The notes: generated by a model from the sequence alone, not told the origin. A stretch of DNA of 64,000 bases from Pseudoxanthomonas suwonensis (GCA_003240695.1 QFNC01000009.1:34341-98340); one strand, 5' to 3'. Positions 17,951 through 26,811 are shown, counted from the first letter of the stretch. Numbers and translations are program-made.

Positions 17951-18840
17951 TCGACCACGTCCACATCGTCGAAGTCGCCCCGCGCGACGGCCTGCAGAAC
18001 GTGTCGGCCACGGTTCCGGCGGCGGTGAAGGTCGAACTGATCGACCGCCTCGGTGCCTGCGGTCTTCGGACTATCGAGGCGACCAGTTTCGTCAGCCCGA
18101 AGTGGGTGCCGCAACTGGCCGATGCCGCCGAGGTGTATGCCGGCATCCGCAAGCTGCGCGACGTGCGCTATCCGGTGCTGGTCCCCAATCTGCAGGGCTA
18201 TCAGCGTGCTCGTGCGGCCGGCGCGTCCGACGTCGCCGTGTTCACCGCCGCCTCGGAAACCTTCAACCAGCGCAACACCAATGCCGGCATCGACGAATCG
18301 ATCAGTCGTTTCCGGCCGGTGCTGGATGCCGCCAAGGCCGACGGCGTGTCGGTGCGCGGTTACGTGTCCACCGTGCTGGGCTGTCCTTACCAGGGCGCGG
18401 TGGCGGTCGGCGACGTGGTGCGCGTGGCGAAGGCCCTGTTCGATCTGGGTTGCAGCGACATCTCGCTGGGCGACACCATCGGCGTCGGCACCCCGCGCCA
18501 GGCAGCCGCGATGTTGCGCGCCGTGGCGACCGAAGTGCCGATGCGAGCCTTGGCCGTGCATTTCCACGACACCTGGGGCCAGGCACTGGCCAACATCCTG
18601 GCCTGTCTGGACGAGGGCGTGCGCGCCGTGGACTGCAGCGTGGCCGGCACCGGTGGTTGCCCGTATGCGAAGGGTGCATCGGGCAATGTCGCCACCGAGG
18701 ACGTGGTGTACATGCTGCATGGCATGGGCATGGGCACCGGCGTCGATCTGTCGGCACTGGCACAGACCGGGCAATGGCTCAGCGAAACACTGGGGCGTGC
18801 CAATGGCAGTCGCACCGGTATGGCCATGGCTGCCGCATGA
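17947..18840 (+). CDS. liuE: Hydroxymethylglutaryl-CoA lyase
   Basis: Cleaves HMG-CoA to acetoacetate and acetyl-CoA, the last step of leucine breakdown. 297 residues in an HMGL-like TIM barrel: VEVAPRDGLQN with metal and substrate residues near the N-terminus, ATSFVSPKWVPQLADA, LAVHFHDTWGQ, and the active-site Cys loop GGCPYAKGASGNVATED. The start overlaps the liuD stop as ATGA and its own stop overlaps the next gene as ATGA, so three proteins are translationally coupled. Confidence 0.95.
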   Translation: MIDHVHIVEVAPRDGLQNVSATVPAAVKVELIDRLGACGLRTIEATSFVSPKWVPQLADAAEVYAGIRKLRDVRYPVLVPNLQGYQRARAAGASDVAVFTAASETFNQRNTNAGIDESISRFRPVLDAAKADGVSVRGYVSTVLGCPYQGAVAVGDVVRVAKALFDLGCSDISLGDTIGVGTPRQAAAMLRAVATEVPMRALAVHFHDTWGQALANILACLDEGVRAVDCSVAGTGGCPYAKGASGNVATEDVVYMLHGMGMGTGVDLSALAQTGQWLSETLGRANGSRTGMAMAAA

Positions 18841-21410
18841 GCAAGGCGCCGATCGATGCGGCTGCGGCGCGCCGGCAATTGCTGCTGTCGCTGCGCCAAG
18901 GCGCACGCGATCCGTCCCTGCCCGGCGCCCTCCGCCAGCAGCTGCGCGCAGCTGCCCGCCAGTTGCGCCGCGAACGTCTGGCCGTGCGGGACGAACGGCG
19001 GCGCTATGCCGCCCTGTTCCATGCGGTGCCTGACCCGATCAGCATCATCGCTGCCGATGGCACGCTGCTGGACGTGAATGCCGCCACCATGCAGGCCTAC
19101 CAGCGTCCGCGCAGCGAACTGGTGGGACAGCATCTGCACGTGCTCAACCCTGACCTTCCGCGCGACCACATGCGTCCGGTACTCGATCGTCTCCGCCAGG
19201 GCGGCAGCCACGTGGTTGAAACCACCAACCTGCGTGCCGACGGCAACCGGTTTCCGGTCGAAGTGCATTCCGCATGGCTCGATTGGCATGGGCAGCGGGC
19301 GGTGATTGCCGTGGCCCGCGACCTGAGCATGCGACAGCAGGCCGACCTGCGCTTCCGGCAGGTGTTCGAAGCCATCGACAAGGGCATGGTGGCACGGGGA
19401 ATCGACGGGTCCGCCTCGTACGCCAACGCGGCTGCCTTGCGTATCCTCGGCGCGCCCGCAGACCAGGATCTGACTGCGTATCTCTCCCAGTCCGACTGGA
19501 GTTTTCTGGACGAACGCGGCAAGCCCATCGCCGAGGAGAATTCGCCGCCCGTGCGCGCCCTGCGCACCGGCCAGATCATTCCGAGCACCGTGTACGGCCT
19601 GGTCCATCGTCCCAGCAAGCGTCTGCGGTGGCTGTCGACCACCACGGTGCCAGTCTTCACTCCGGGCAGCCACAAGCCGCACCAGGTGATCTGGATGTTC
19701 AGCGACGTGACCGCGCTGAAGCGCGACAGCGCGCTGTTCGACCGTGCCCAGGCGCTGGCCCACATCGGCGGCTGGGAATGGGAGCCGGGCAGCGATGCGC
19801 TGTATCTGACCGAGGAATCGGGCCGCATCCTCGGCCAGCCGCAGCGACCGGCCAGCATGCAGGCGTTCCTGGCGTGCCTGCGCAAACCCGATGCGGAGCG
19901 CCTGCACGAGGCGTTGCAGGTGGCCGCCAGCCATGGCGTGGGCATTGATCTGGAACTGCAGGGCCTGCGCGGCGATGGCCGATCGTTCTGGATCCGCATC
20001 CTCGGCCAGCCCGACGCGACCGACGCCGGCATGCACCGCATCGCCGGCACCCTGCAGGACATCCTCGAAGGCAAGCAGGCCGAACAGACCCTGCGCATCC
20101 AGGCCCGCACCGATCCGCTGACCGGGTTGCTGAACCGCGATGCCATCCTGCGCGAACTGCACGTGCGCCTGCAGGACAGTGCCAGCTGCCGGCTGGCGGT
20201 GCTGTACATCGATCTGGACCGGTTCAAGACCGTCAACGACGTGCTCGGCCACGGGGCCGGCGACACCTTGCTGTACAGCGCGGCGCAGCGCATCGTCGAT
20301 GCCGTGGGCAACGAGGGACTGGTGGCGCGGCTGGGCGGCGACGAATTCTTGGTGGTCTGCAACCACGGCGACGATGCCGCCCGCCCGGAACGTCTGGCCG
20401 ACGCGGTGCTGAACGGCTTCCGCGACAGCTTCCGTTTCGGCAGGGAGGAGTTTCCGGTCACCGCCAGCATCGGCATCGCCAGGGCACCCGAGCACGCCAT
20501 GCAGGCGCAAACGCTGATCCAGAATGCCGATGCCGCGATGTACGCCAGCAAGCGCCGCATGCGCAATGGCTGGATGGTCTACCAGCCTGACATGGCCCAT
20601 GACCAGCACCAGTCGCTGCAGATGGAAACGCATCTGCGGCACGCCGTGGAAAACGACGAATTCCATCTGGTGTACCAGCCGCAGGTCGATCTGCGCAGCG
20701 GCCGCACCAACGGTGCCGAGGCGCTGATCCGCTGGCGCAATCGCAAGCTGGGCGAGATGCGCCCCGACCACTTCATCGCCCTCGCCGAAAGCAACGGTGA
20801 CATCGTGCACATCGGCAACTGGGTGCTGCGCGCCGCCTGCAGGCAGATCGCTGCCTGGCGCGCAGCCGGTCTGGGCCAGGTGCGGATTGCGGTCAACGTG
20901 TCGTATCGTCAGTTCCTGGCGGCCGATTTGCCGGCCATCGTGCAGGAGCTGCTGCACCAGTTCGATCTGCCAGGCGAAGCACTGGAACTCGAATTCACCG
21001 AACGCACGCTGATCGAGGATGCACCGGAAACCCTGCAGGCGTTCAAGCGGTTGCGGGCGATGGGCATCGCGCTGGCCATCGACGATTTCGGCGAAGGCTA
21101 CAGTGCCCTGAACTATTTGCGCCGACTGCCGATCCAGGGGCTGAAACTGAGCAGCCTGTTCGTGCAGGGCATCCCGGCGAACCGGTCGGACATGGCGGTG
21201 TGCAAGGCTGTGGCCAGCATCGCGGACAGCCTGGAATTGGATCTGGTTGCCGAAGGCATCGAAACCGAGGAGCAGCGGCAGCATCTTCTGGATCTCGGTG
21301 TTCGCAAGGGTCAGGGCTTCCTGTTCTCGCCAGGTTTGCTGGCCGACGACTTCGCGCAGCGCCTGCTGGACGAGGCCGTTGCCGTCGCGGCACAGGCGCA
21401 GGCCGGCTGA
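18837..21410 (+). CDS. PAS-GGDEF-EAL cyclic-di-GMP protein
   Basis: 857-residue signalling protein without evident membrane spans. Two or three PAS-like segments (from ~55: LFHAVPDPISIIAADGTLLD; from ~180: FRQVFEAIDKGMVARGIDGS; one around 300) are followed by a GGDEF domain with intact GGDEF at residues 500-504, and an EAL domain with EAL at 628-630. The inhibitory RxxD motif before GGDEF is replaced (NEGL). In the EAL domain NVS, EFTE, DDFGEGYS and KGQGF are kept, but the usual K-I-D segment reads LKLSS (residues 769-773), so the conserved Asp is lost. Cyclase activity looks likely; phosphodiesterase activity is doubtful. It overlaps liuE (ATGA) and the next GNAT (TGATG). Confidence 0.92.
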   Translation: MSKAPIDAAAARRQLLLSLRQGARDPSLPGALRQQLRAAARQLRRERLAVRDERRRYAALFHAVPDPISIIAADGTLLDVNAATMQAYQRPRSELVGQHLHVLNPDLPRDHMRPVLDRLRQGGSHVVETTNLRADGNRFPVEVHSAWLDWHGQRAVIAVARDLSMRQQADLRFRQVFEAIDKGMVARGIDGSASYANAAALRILGAPADQDLTAYLSQSDWSFLDERGKPIAEENSPPVRALRTGQIIPSTVYGLVHRPSKRLRWLSTTTVPVFTPGSHKPHQVIWMFSDVTALKRDSALFDRAQALAHIGGWEWEPGSDALYLTEESGRILGQPQRPASMQAFLACLRKPDAERLHEALQVAASHGVGIDLELQGLRGDGRSFWIRILGQPDATDAGMHRIAGTLQDILEGKQAEQTLRIQARTDPLTGLLNRDAILRELHVRLQDSASCRLAVLYIDLDRFKTVNDVLGHGAGDTLLYSAAQRIVDAVGNEGLVARLGGDEFLVVCNHGDDAARPERLADAVLNGFRDSFRFGREEFPVTASIGIARAPEHAMQAQTLIQNADAAMYASKRRMRNGWMVYQPDMAHDQHQSLQMETHLRHAVENDEFHLVYQPQVDLRSGRTNGAEALIRWRNRKLGEMRPDHFIALAESNGDIVHIGNWVLRAACRQIAAWRAAGLGQVRIAVNVSYRQFLAADLPAIVQELLHQFDLPGEALELEFTERTLIEDAPETLQAFKRLRAMGIALAIDDFGEGYSALNYLRRLPIQGLKLSSLFVQGIPANRSDMAVCKAVASIADSLELDLVAEGIETEEQRQHLLDLGVRKGQGFLFSPGLLADDFAQRLLDEAVAVAAQAQAG

Positions 21411-21907
21411 TGGCCGATCCGGCGACGCCATGGCGGATCCGCCCCATCCGCAGCGACGACGATGCCGCCATCGCCGCGATCATTCGCACGGTGATGCCCG
21501 AATTCGGTGCCGGTGGCTGCGGATTCGCCATACACGATGCCGAAGTGGACGGCATGGCTGCCGCCTATGCGCAGCCGCGCCATGCCTACTTCGTCCTGGA
21601 ACGCGACAGCCGCGTGCTGGGTGGCGGCGGCATCGCACCGCTGGCGGGCGGCGATGCGGACATTTGCGAGCTGCGCAAGATGTACTTCCTGCCCGAGGCG
21701 CGCGGACTGGGTGCCGGCAGCGCGATGATGCAGCACTGCCTGCAGGCGGCGCGCGCAACCGGCTTCGTCCGCTGTTACCTGGAAACGCTGAGCGGCATGG
21801 ATGCGGCGATGCGCCTGTACGAACGCAGCGGCTTCCTGCGCATCGATGGTCCGATGGGTGCGACCGGGCACGGTGGCTGCAACACCTTCTACCTGCGCGC
21901 GCTGTAG
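21410..21907 (+). CDS. GNAT family N-acetyltransferase
   Basis: 165-residue acetyltransferase with the GNAT fold: RIRPIRSDDDAAIAAIIRTV at the start, CELRKMYFLPEARGLGAGSA as motif A with the acetyl-CoA loop, and AAMRLYERSGFLRI near the C-terminus. The ATG at 21410 shares bases with the stop of the GGDEF-EAL gene (TGATG). The substrate is unknown. The segment resembles the acetyltransferase often annotated PhnO- or YafP-like, but nothing here decides it. Confidence 0.85.
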   Translation: MADPATPWRIRPIRSDDDAAIAAIIRTVMPEFGAGGCGFAIHDAEVDGMAAAYAQPRHAYFVLERDSRVLGGGGIAPLAGGDADICELRKMYFLPEARGLGAGSAMMQHCLQAARATGFVRCYLETLSGMDAAMRLYERSGFLRIDGPMGATGHGGCNTFYLRAL

Positions 21908-21959
21908 CGCTGGACAGCACAGCCGTACGCTAGAATCCCGCTTTTCCGCGGAGAATTCC

Positions 21960-22730
21960 ATGCAACTGCGCGATGTGCGAGCGGTGATCACCGGTGGCGT
22001 GTCCGGACTGGGCCTGGCAGTGGCCCGGCATCTGGTGGCCCATGGCGGCCGGGTGGCGCTGTTCGACATCAATGCCGACAAGGGCGCCGCGGCGGTAGCC
22101 GAACTGGGCGAGGCGCATGCGCACTTCTTCGCCACCGATGTCACCAGCGAGGCCGACGTGGCCGCCAACGCCCAGGCCGCCCGCGACGTGATGGGCAGCA
22201 TAACCGTGTGCGTGAACTGCGCCGGCATCCTCGGCGCCGGACGCGTGCTGGGCAAGACCGGCCCGATGGCGCTGATGCAGTTCCAGACCACGGTGCTGGT
22301 GAATCTGGTCGGCAGTTTCAACGTGGCCAAGGCCTGTGCCGATGCGATGCAACACAATCCGCCCGGCATCGATGGCGAGCGCGGCGTGATCGTCAACACC
22401 GCCTCGATCGCCGGTTACGAAGGCCAGATCGGACAGGCCGCCTATTCCGCCAGCAAGGCCGGCATCATCGGCATGACCCTGCCGATGGCCCGGGAACTGG
22501 CCCGCTTCGGCATCCGCGTCAACACCATCGCGCCGGGCATCTTCCTGACCCCGATGGCCGAAGGCATGCCCGAGGACGTGCAGGCGGCGCTGGCGGCATC
22601 GATTCCTTTCCCGTCGCGGCTGGGTGACCCGGCGCAGTTCGCCGACCTGGTCGGCTACATCGCGCAGAACACCTACATCAACGGCGAAACCATCCGCCTG
22701 GACGGTGCCACGCGCCTGTCGCCGAAGTAA
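21960..22730 (+). CDS. SDR oxidoreductase, 3-hydroxy-2-methylbutyryl-CoA dehydrogenase-like
   Basis: 256-residue short-chain dehydrogenase. NAD-binding motif ITGGVSGLGLAVARHL, NCAGILGAG, catalytic Ser in NTASIAGYEGQIGQ and YSASK. The long ITVCVNCAGILGAGRVLGKT segment and the NTIAPGIFLTPM motif resemble the HSD17B10/FabG-like enzymes that oxidise 3-hydroxy-2-methylbutyryl-CoA in isoleucine breakdown. Closeness to leucine-degradation genes is consistent with this. The substrate is inferred. The ATG at 21960 is preceded by GGAG; a long upstream extension overlaps the GNAT and is rejected. Confidence 0.82.
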   Translation: MQLRDVRAVITGGVSGLGLAVARHLVAHGGRVALFDINADKGAAAVAELGEAHAHFFATDVTSEADVAANAQAARDVMGSITVCVNCAGILGAGRVLGKTGPMALMQFQTTVLVNLVGSFNVAKACADAMQHNPPGIDGERGVIVNTASIAGYEGQIGQAAYSASKAGIIGMTLPMARELARFGIRVNTIAPGIFLTPMAEGMPEDVQAALAASIPFPSRLGDPAQFADLVGYIAQNTYINGETIRLDGATRLSPK

Positions 22731-22763
22731 CCCGACACTCCATTCCCGCATCCGGATTCCGCA

Positions 22764-23330
22764 ATGAAGGCTTACGATATCAAGAAAGGCAACGTGGTCG
22801 AACACGCCGCCGGCGTGTACCAGATCCGCGACATCGAGCGCAGTTCGCCGCAAGGCCGCGGCGGCAACGTCCGTTACCGCTTCACCATGTACTCGGTGCC
22901 CGGCGGCAACAAGCTGGATGCCAGTTTCGACGGCGACGACGACCTGAAGGAAGTCGACATGGCCCGCCGTCAGGCCAGTTTTTCATACAAGGACGGCGAG
23001 GCCTTCGTGTTCATGGACGACGAGGATTTCACCCCCTACACGCTCGATGCTGACACCATCGGCGATGCGGCCGGCTACATCACCGACGGCTTGGGCGGCT
23101 GCTATGTGCAGCTGATCGACGACGCCCCGGTGGCCCTGCAGCTGCCGCAGTCGGTGGTGCTGGAAATCGTCGACACCCCACCGGAGCTGAAGGGCGGCAC
23201 CGCCACCAAGCGCCCGAAGCCGGCGCGGCTGAATACCGGCATCGAAATCCAGGTGCCGGAATACATCGCCAACGGCGAACGGGTATGGGTGAACACCACC
23301 ACCGGCGAGTTCGGCGGGCGCGCGGATTGA
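22764..23330 (+). CDS. efpL: Elongation factor P-like protein EfpL (YeiP)
   Basis: 188-residue EF-P paralogue with three beta-barrel domains. It shares with E. coli YeiP/EfpL the motifs IKKGNVVEH, RYRF, SYKDGEAFVFMDDEDFTPYT, LQLPQSVVLEIVDTPP and ATKRPKPARLNTGIEIQVPE. The loop that in EF-P carries a modified Lys contains Arg here (SSPQGRGGNV), as in EfpL, which needs no modification. It helps ribosomes pass difficult proline-containing motifs. It stands alone, 33 bases after the SDR gene. Confidence 0.93.
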   Translation: MKAYDIKKGNVVEHAAGVYQIRDIERSSPQGRGGNVRYRFTMYSVPGGNKLDASFDGDDDLKEVDMARRQASFSYKDGEAFVFMDDEDFTPYTLDADTIGDAAGYITDGLGGCYVQLIDDAPVALQLPQSVVLEIVDTPPELKGGTATKRPKPARLNTGIEIQVPEYIANGERVWVNTTTGEFGGRAD

Positions 23331-23379
23331 GTCGAATCGGCGGGTCCGGGGGCGATGAATCTCATCGGCCGATCCGGAT

Positions 23380-24765
23380 TCAATCGAACAGCTTGCCTGG
23401 ATTCATCACGCCGTTCGGATCGAAGACCCCCTTCACCTCACGCATCAACGCGATTTCCGCAGCGCTGCGGGTGCCCTGCAGGTAAGGCTTCTTCACCAAG
23501 CCGATGCCGTGCTCGGCGGAAATGCTGCCGCCGTGGCGCTGCAGGGCCTCGCTGAGCAGTTCGGTCACGCGTTCGCAGTCGCGCACGAAATCGGCCTGCG
23601 GCAGTTCCGCCGGTTTCAGCACGTTGATGTGCAGGTTGCCGTCGCCGATGTGGCCGAACCACACCACCTCGAACTGCGGGTATTCGCGCGCAAGCAGTGC
23701 CTGCGCGTCCTCCAGCAGCGCCGGCATCGCCGACAGGCGAACCGACACGTCGTTCTTGTATGGCAGGTGCGGCGCCAATGCTTCGGTGATGCCTTCGCGC
23801 AGCCGCCACAGCTGCGCCGCCTGCGCATCGCTCTGGCTGATCGCGCCATCCAGCACGAGACCCTGCTCCACGCAGGCTTCGAATGCCGACAACGCGGCGG
23901 CTTCGTCGCTATCCACAGCTGCGTCAAAATCGGCAATCGCGTAGAAGGGATAGTCCTCGGCGAACGGCGCCTGCCCGCCATGCGCCAGCACGTGCCGCAG
24001 CGCGCGGTCGGTGAAGAATTCGAAGGCCTGCAGCGACAGCCGCGTGCGCAACTGCGCGAACACCTGCAAGACCGAGACGAAATCCGGCAAGGCCAGCAGC
24101 AGCGTGCGTGCCGGCGGTGCCGGATCGGTCAGGCGCACGCTAGCCGCGACCACGATACCCAGTGTCCCTTCGGAGGCGATGGCCAGATGGCGGAAGTCGT
24201 AGCCGCTGGAGTTCTTGATCAAACCCCGATTCAATTCCAGCACCTCGCCGGAACCGGTGACCAGGGTCAGTCCGGCGATCCATTCGCGGGTGTTTCCGTA
24301 GCGCAGCACGCGGATGCCGCCGGCGTTGGTGGCGATGTTGCCGCCGAGGGTGCAGGACCCGCGCGAGGCGAAATCGACCGGGTACTGCAGGCCATGTTCG
24401 CGCGCCGCCTGCTGCAACGCTTCCAGGGTGATGCCGGCCTGCACGGTCAGGGTGCGATCGACGGGATCAAACTCCAGCACGCGGTTCAGTTTCTGCAGAC
24501 TCACGACCAGTTCGCCATTCGCAGCCACGGCACCGCCGGACAATCCGGTACGTCCACCGGACGGCACCAAGCCGACATGGTGTTCATTGGCCCAATGCAC
24601 GATGCCGACCACCTCCTCCACGCTGGCCGGAAAGGCCACTGCCAGCGGTGCCGGCGCCCAGCGACGGGTCCAGTCGCGCCCGTGGAATTCGAGATCGCCC
24701 GGATCCGTCGACACCCGCAGCGATGGCAGGCGATGGCGCAGGTCGTCCAGGCGGGGATCGGTCAT
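23380..24765 (-). CDS. FAD-linked oxidase, D-2-hydroxyglutarate dehydrogenase type
   Basis: 461-residue flavoenzyme of the PCMH/GlcD family. The FAD-binding domain shows VPSGGRTGLSGGAVA and DFASRGSCTLGGNIATNAGG; the C-terminal domain has WFGHIGDGNLHINVLK and GGSISAEHGIGLVKK with the metal-binding His residues. It is transcribed divergently from serA with 102 bases between. This pairing is known in Pseudomonas, where D-2-hydroxyglutarate dehydrogenase removes the D-2-hydroxyglutarate made by SerA and so drives serine synthesis. D-lactate or glycolate as substrate cannot be excluded from sequence alone. Confidence 0.87.
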   Translation of the reverse strand: MTDPRLDDLRHRLPSLRVSTDPGDLEFHGRDWTRRWAPAPLAVAFPASVEEVVGIVHWANEHHVGLVPSGGRTGLSGGAVAANGELVVSLQKLNRVLEFDPVDRTLTVQAGITLEALQQAAREHGLQYPVDFASRGSCTLGGNIATNAGGIRVLRYGNTREWIAGLTLVTGSGEVLELNRGLIKNSSGYDFRHLAIASEGTLGIVVAASVRLTDPAPPARTLLLALPDFVSVLQVFAQLRTRLSLQAFEFFTDRALRHVLAHGGQAPFAEDYPFYAIADFDAAVDSDEAAALSAFEACVEQGLVLDGAISQSDAQAAQLWRLREGITEALAPHLPYKNDVSVRLSAMPALLEDAQALLAREYPQFEVVWFGHIGDGNLHINVLKPAELPQADFVRDCERVTELLSEALQRHGGSISAEHGIGLVKKPYLQGTRSAAEIALMREVKGVFDPNGVMNPGKLFD

Positions 24766-24867
24766 CGGGATGTCGGCGTGCGGGGGCGAGCCACAGCCTA
24801 CCCCACCCTGCCACCGCGCACACCGGCGAGAGGGCACAATGCATGTCCCCGCGTTCCGGAGCCGGCA

Positions 24868-26106
24868 TTGGCCCCCGTCACCTCGTTCCCCAAATCCGAC
24901 ATCCGCGTGCTGCTGCTGGAAGGCATCAGCACCAGCGCGGTCGATGCCTTCCGCGCCACCGGTTACAGCCAGATCCGCACCTTCGACAAGTCGCCGCCGC
25001 CGGAGCAGCTGCGCCAGGAACTGGCCGAGGCGCATCTGCTCGGCATCCGCTCGCGCACGCAATTGACCGCCGAGCTGCTGGACGAGGCCCGCAAGCTGAT
25101 CGCGGTGGGCTGCTTCTGCATCGGCACCAACCAGGTCGATCTGGAAGCGGCACGGCTGCGCGGCGTGCCTGTGTTCAATGCACCGTATTCCAACACCCGC
25201 AGCGTGGCCGAACTGGTCATCGCCGAGGCCGTCCTGCTGATGCGCGGCATCCCGGCGAAATCGATGCAATGCCATCGCGGTGGCTGGTCGAAGTCGGCTG
25301 CCGGCAGCCACGAGGTGCGCGGCAAGACCATCGGCATCGTCGGCTACGGCCACATCGGCACCCAGGTCGGCGTGCTGGCCGAAGCCTTGGGCATGCAGGT
25401 GTTGTTCCACGACGTGGAAACCAAGCTGTCGCTGGGCAACGCGCGATCCGCGGCCGACCTGGGCGAGCTGCTGGCCCGCAGCGACATCGTGACCCTGCAC
25501 GTGCCGGAAACCCCGGCCACGCGGATGATGATCGGCGCGGCGCAGTTCGCGGCGATGAAACCCGGGGTGCAGTTCATCAATGCCTCGCGCGGCACCGTGG
25601 TCGACATCGATGCGCTCACGGCCGCGCTGCAGTCTGGACACGTGGCGGGCGCGGCCGTCGACGTGTTCCCGGTGGAGCCGCAGGGCAATGCCGATGCGTT
25701 CGTCTCGCCGTTGTGCGGCATGGACAACGTGATCCTGACCCCGCACGTCGGCGGCAGCACGCTGGAAGCGCAGGACAACATCGGCCTGGAAGTGGCCACC
25801 AAGCTGATCCGCTATTCGGACAACGGCAGCACCCTGTCGGCGGTCAATTTCCCCGAGGTCACCCTGCCCGAGCACCGCGGCAGCCACCGCTTCCTGCACA
25901 TCCACCGCAACGTGCCCGGCGTGCTGTCGCGGATCAACGACATCTTTTCCAGCGCCGGCATCAACATCGACGGCCAGTACCTGCGCACCGACGCGCAGGT
26001 CGGTTACGTGGTGATCGATGCCGCTTCCGACCACGCCCAGGCCACCCGGCTGCGGGAGCGGCTGGCGGCGATCGAGGGAACCCTGCGCACGCGGGTGCTG
26101 TACTGA
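24868..26106 (+). CDS. serA: D-3-phosphoglycerate dehydrogenase
   Basis: First enzyme of serine biosynthesis, also able to reduce 2-oxoglutarate. The 412-residue chain has the NAD-binding GIVGYGHIGTQVG motif, the catalytic Arg in NASRGTVVD, the Glu/His pair with TPHVGGSTLEAQ, and a C-terminal ACT domain (RFLHIHRNVPGVLSRINDIF) for serine feedback. No ATG fits. I use the TTG at 24868 (LAPVTSFPKSDIRVLLLEG), preceded by CGGAG with six bases between; homologues begin at this point. Confidence 0.93.
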   Translation: MAPVTSFPKSDIRVLLLEGISTSAVDAFRATGYSQIRTFDKSPPPEQLRQELAEAHLLGIRSRTQLTAELLDEARKLIAVGCFCIGTNQVDLEAARLRGVPVFNAPYSNTRSVAELVIAEAVLLMRGIPAKSMQCHRGGWSKSAAGSHEVRGKTIGIVGYGHIGTQVGVLAEALGMQVLFHDVETKLSLGNARSAADLGELLARSDIVTLHVPETPATRMMIGAAQFAAMKPGVQFINASRGTVVDIDALTAALQSGHVAGAAVDVFPVEPQGNADAFVSPLCGMDNVILTPHVGGSTLEAQDNIGLEVATKLIRYSDNGSTLSAVNFPEVTLPEHRGSHRFLHIHRNVPGVLSRINDIFSSAGINIDGQYLRTDAQVGYVVIDAASDHAQATRLRERLAAIEGTLRTRVLY

Positions 26107-26139
26107 CCGCCCCGGTTTCCGACGAACGGCCACTCCATC

Positions 26140-26173
26140 CTTTCATGTAAGCGTTAGCATGCTTACATGAAAG
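26140..26173. promoter_or_regulatory. Perfect 13-bp inverted repeat over the start of the PspA/AAA+ cluster
   Basis: CTTTCATGTAAGC and GCTTACATGAAAG are exact reverse complements separated by 8 bases (GTTAGCAT). The right arm contains the ATG of the DUF2170-type gene (26167). A dimeric regulator bound here would block transcription or translation start of all seven genes. It could also form an mRNA hairpin hiding the start codon. The first gene product has an N-terminus that looks DNA-binding, so autoregulation is a simple reading. This is the only such repeat I found in the window. Confidence 0.7.
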
Positions 26174-26811
26174 GCGATCACCCACTCAGCCCCTCCACCC
26201 TGCACCAGCGCGCCTACCGCGAACGCATGCGCGAGGCCGGCCTGGTGAAGAAGGATGTGTGGATCCTGCCCGAATACGCCGAGGAGCTGGCCGGCATCGA
26301 AAAGGCGATGCGAGAATCCGGGCATGCGCTGTCCGTCTCGCATGCCCACACCGGTCCGCAGACGGCCTGGACCCTGGCCGCCATCGCCGACGCCATTGCC
26401 GCCACCGGCGCGGCGCGCAGCGGCTCGATCACGCCGGAATGGATCGAAGGGGCCGATCCCAGCCTGCGGCTGCAGATGCACGACCACGGCGATCTGTCGG
26501 TGTTCGTGGCGGTCGGCCACCAGCAGATCGTGGTCGAGGCCTACCTGTGGCCAGTCAGCCATGTGGCCGACCCGGCCGCGTTCGATGCGCACGTGCTGAC
26601 CACCCACAAGCTGTTGCCGCTGTCCACGGTCGGCATCGAGAACATCGGTGGCGTGCCCGGCTACACCATGTTCGGTTCGCTGGATGCGCAGTCCAGCCTG
26701 GCCAGCGTGCTGTTCGAGGTCCAAACCCTGGCCGACAACGTGCTGGATGCCAGCGAAGCCTGGCTGGACTACCTGAAACCCGAACATCGCCTCGCGGAGA
26801 CAGCGGCATGA
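26167..26811 (+). CDS. yjfI: DUF2170/YjfI-type protein with possible DNA-binding N-terminus
   Basis: 214 residues. Residues ~60-210 match the YjfI/DUF2170 pattern (LQMHDHGDLSVFVAVGHQQI, THKLLPLSTVGIENIGG, YTMFGSLDAQSSLASVLFEV), a family found next to pspA paralogues (yjfI-yjfJ in E. coli). The first 45 residues (HQRAYRERMREAGLVKKDVW, ILPEYAEELAGIEKAMR) resemble short ribbon-helix-helix or MazE-like antitoxin segments, suggesting DNA binding. The start ATG lies inside the right arm of a perfect palindrome, and no good ribosome binding site is seen; a later start at the Met of MREAGL is possible. It overlaps pspA by ATGA. The biochemical role is unknown. Confidence 0.78.
   Translation: MKGDHPLSPSTLHQRAYRERMREAGLVKKDVWILPEYAEELAGIEKAMRESGHALSVSHAHTGPQTAWTLAAIADAIAATGAARSGSITPEWIEGADPSLRLQMHDHGDLSVFVAVGHQQIVVEAYLWPVSHVADPAAFDAHVLTTHKLLPLSTVGIENIGGVPGYTMFGSLDAQSSLASVLFEVQTLADNVLDASEAWLDYLKPEHRLAETAA

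Noticed and set aside
17868..18836. In-frame upstream extension of the GGDEF-EAL gene
   Set aside because: It overlaps liuE in another frame; the ATG at 18837 with the ATGA overlap is the natural start.
18387..21431. 1014-codon minus-strand frame opposite the GGDEF-EAL gene
   Set aside because: A mirror frame with biased composition; conserved motifs are all on the plus strand.
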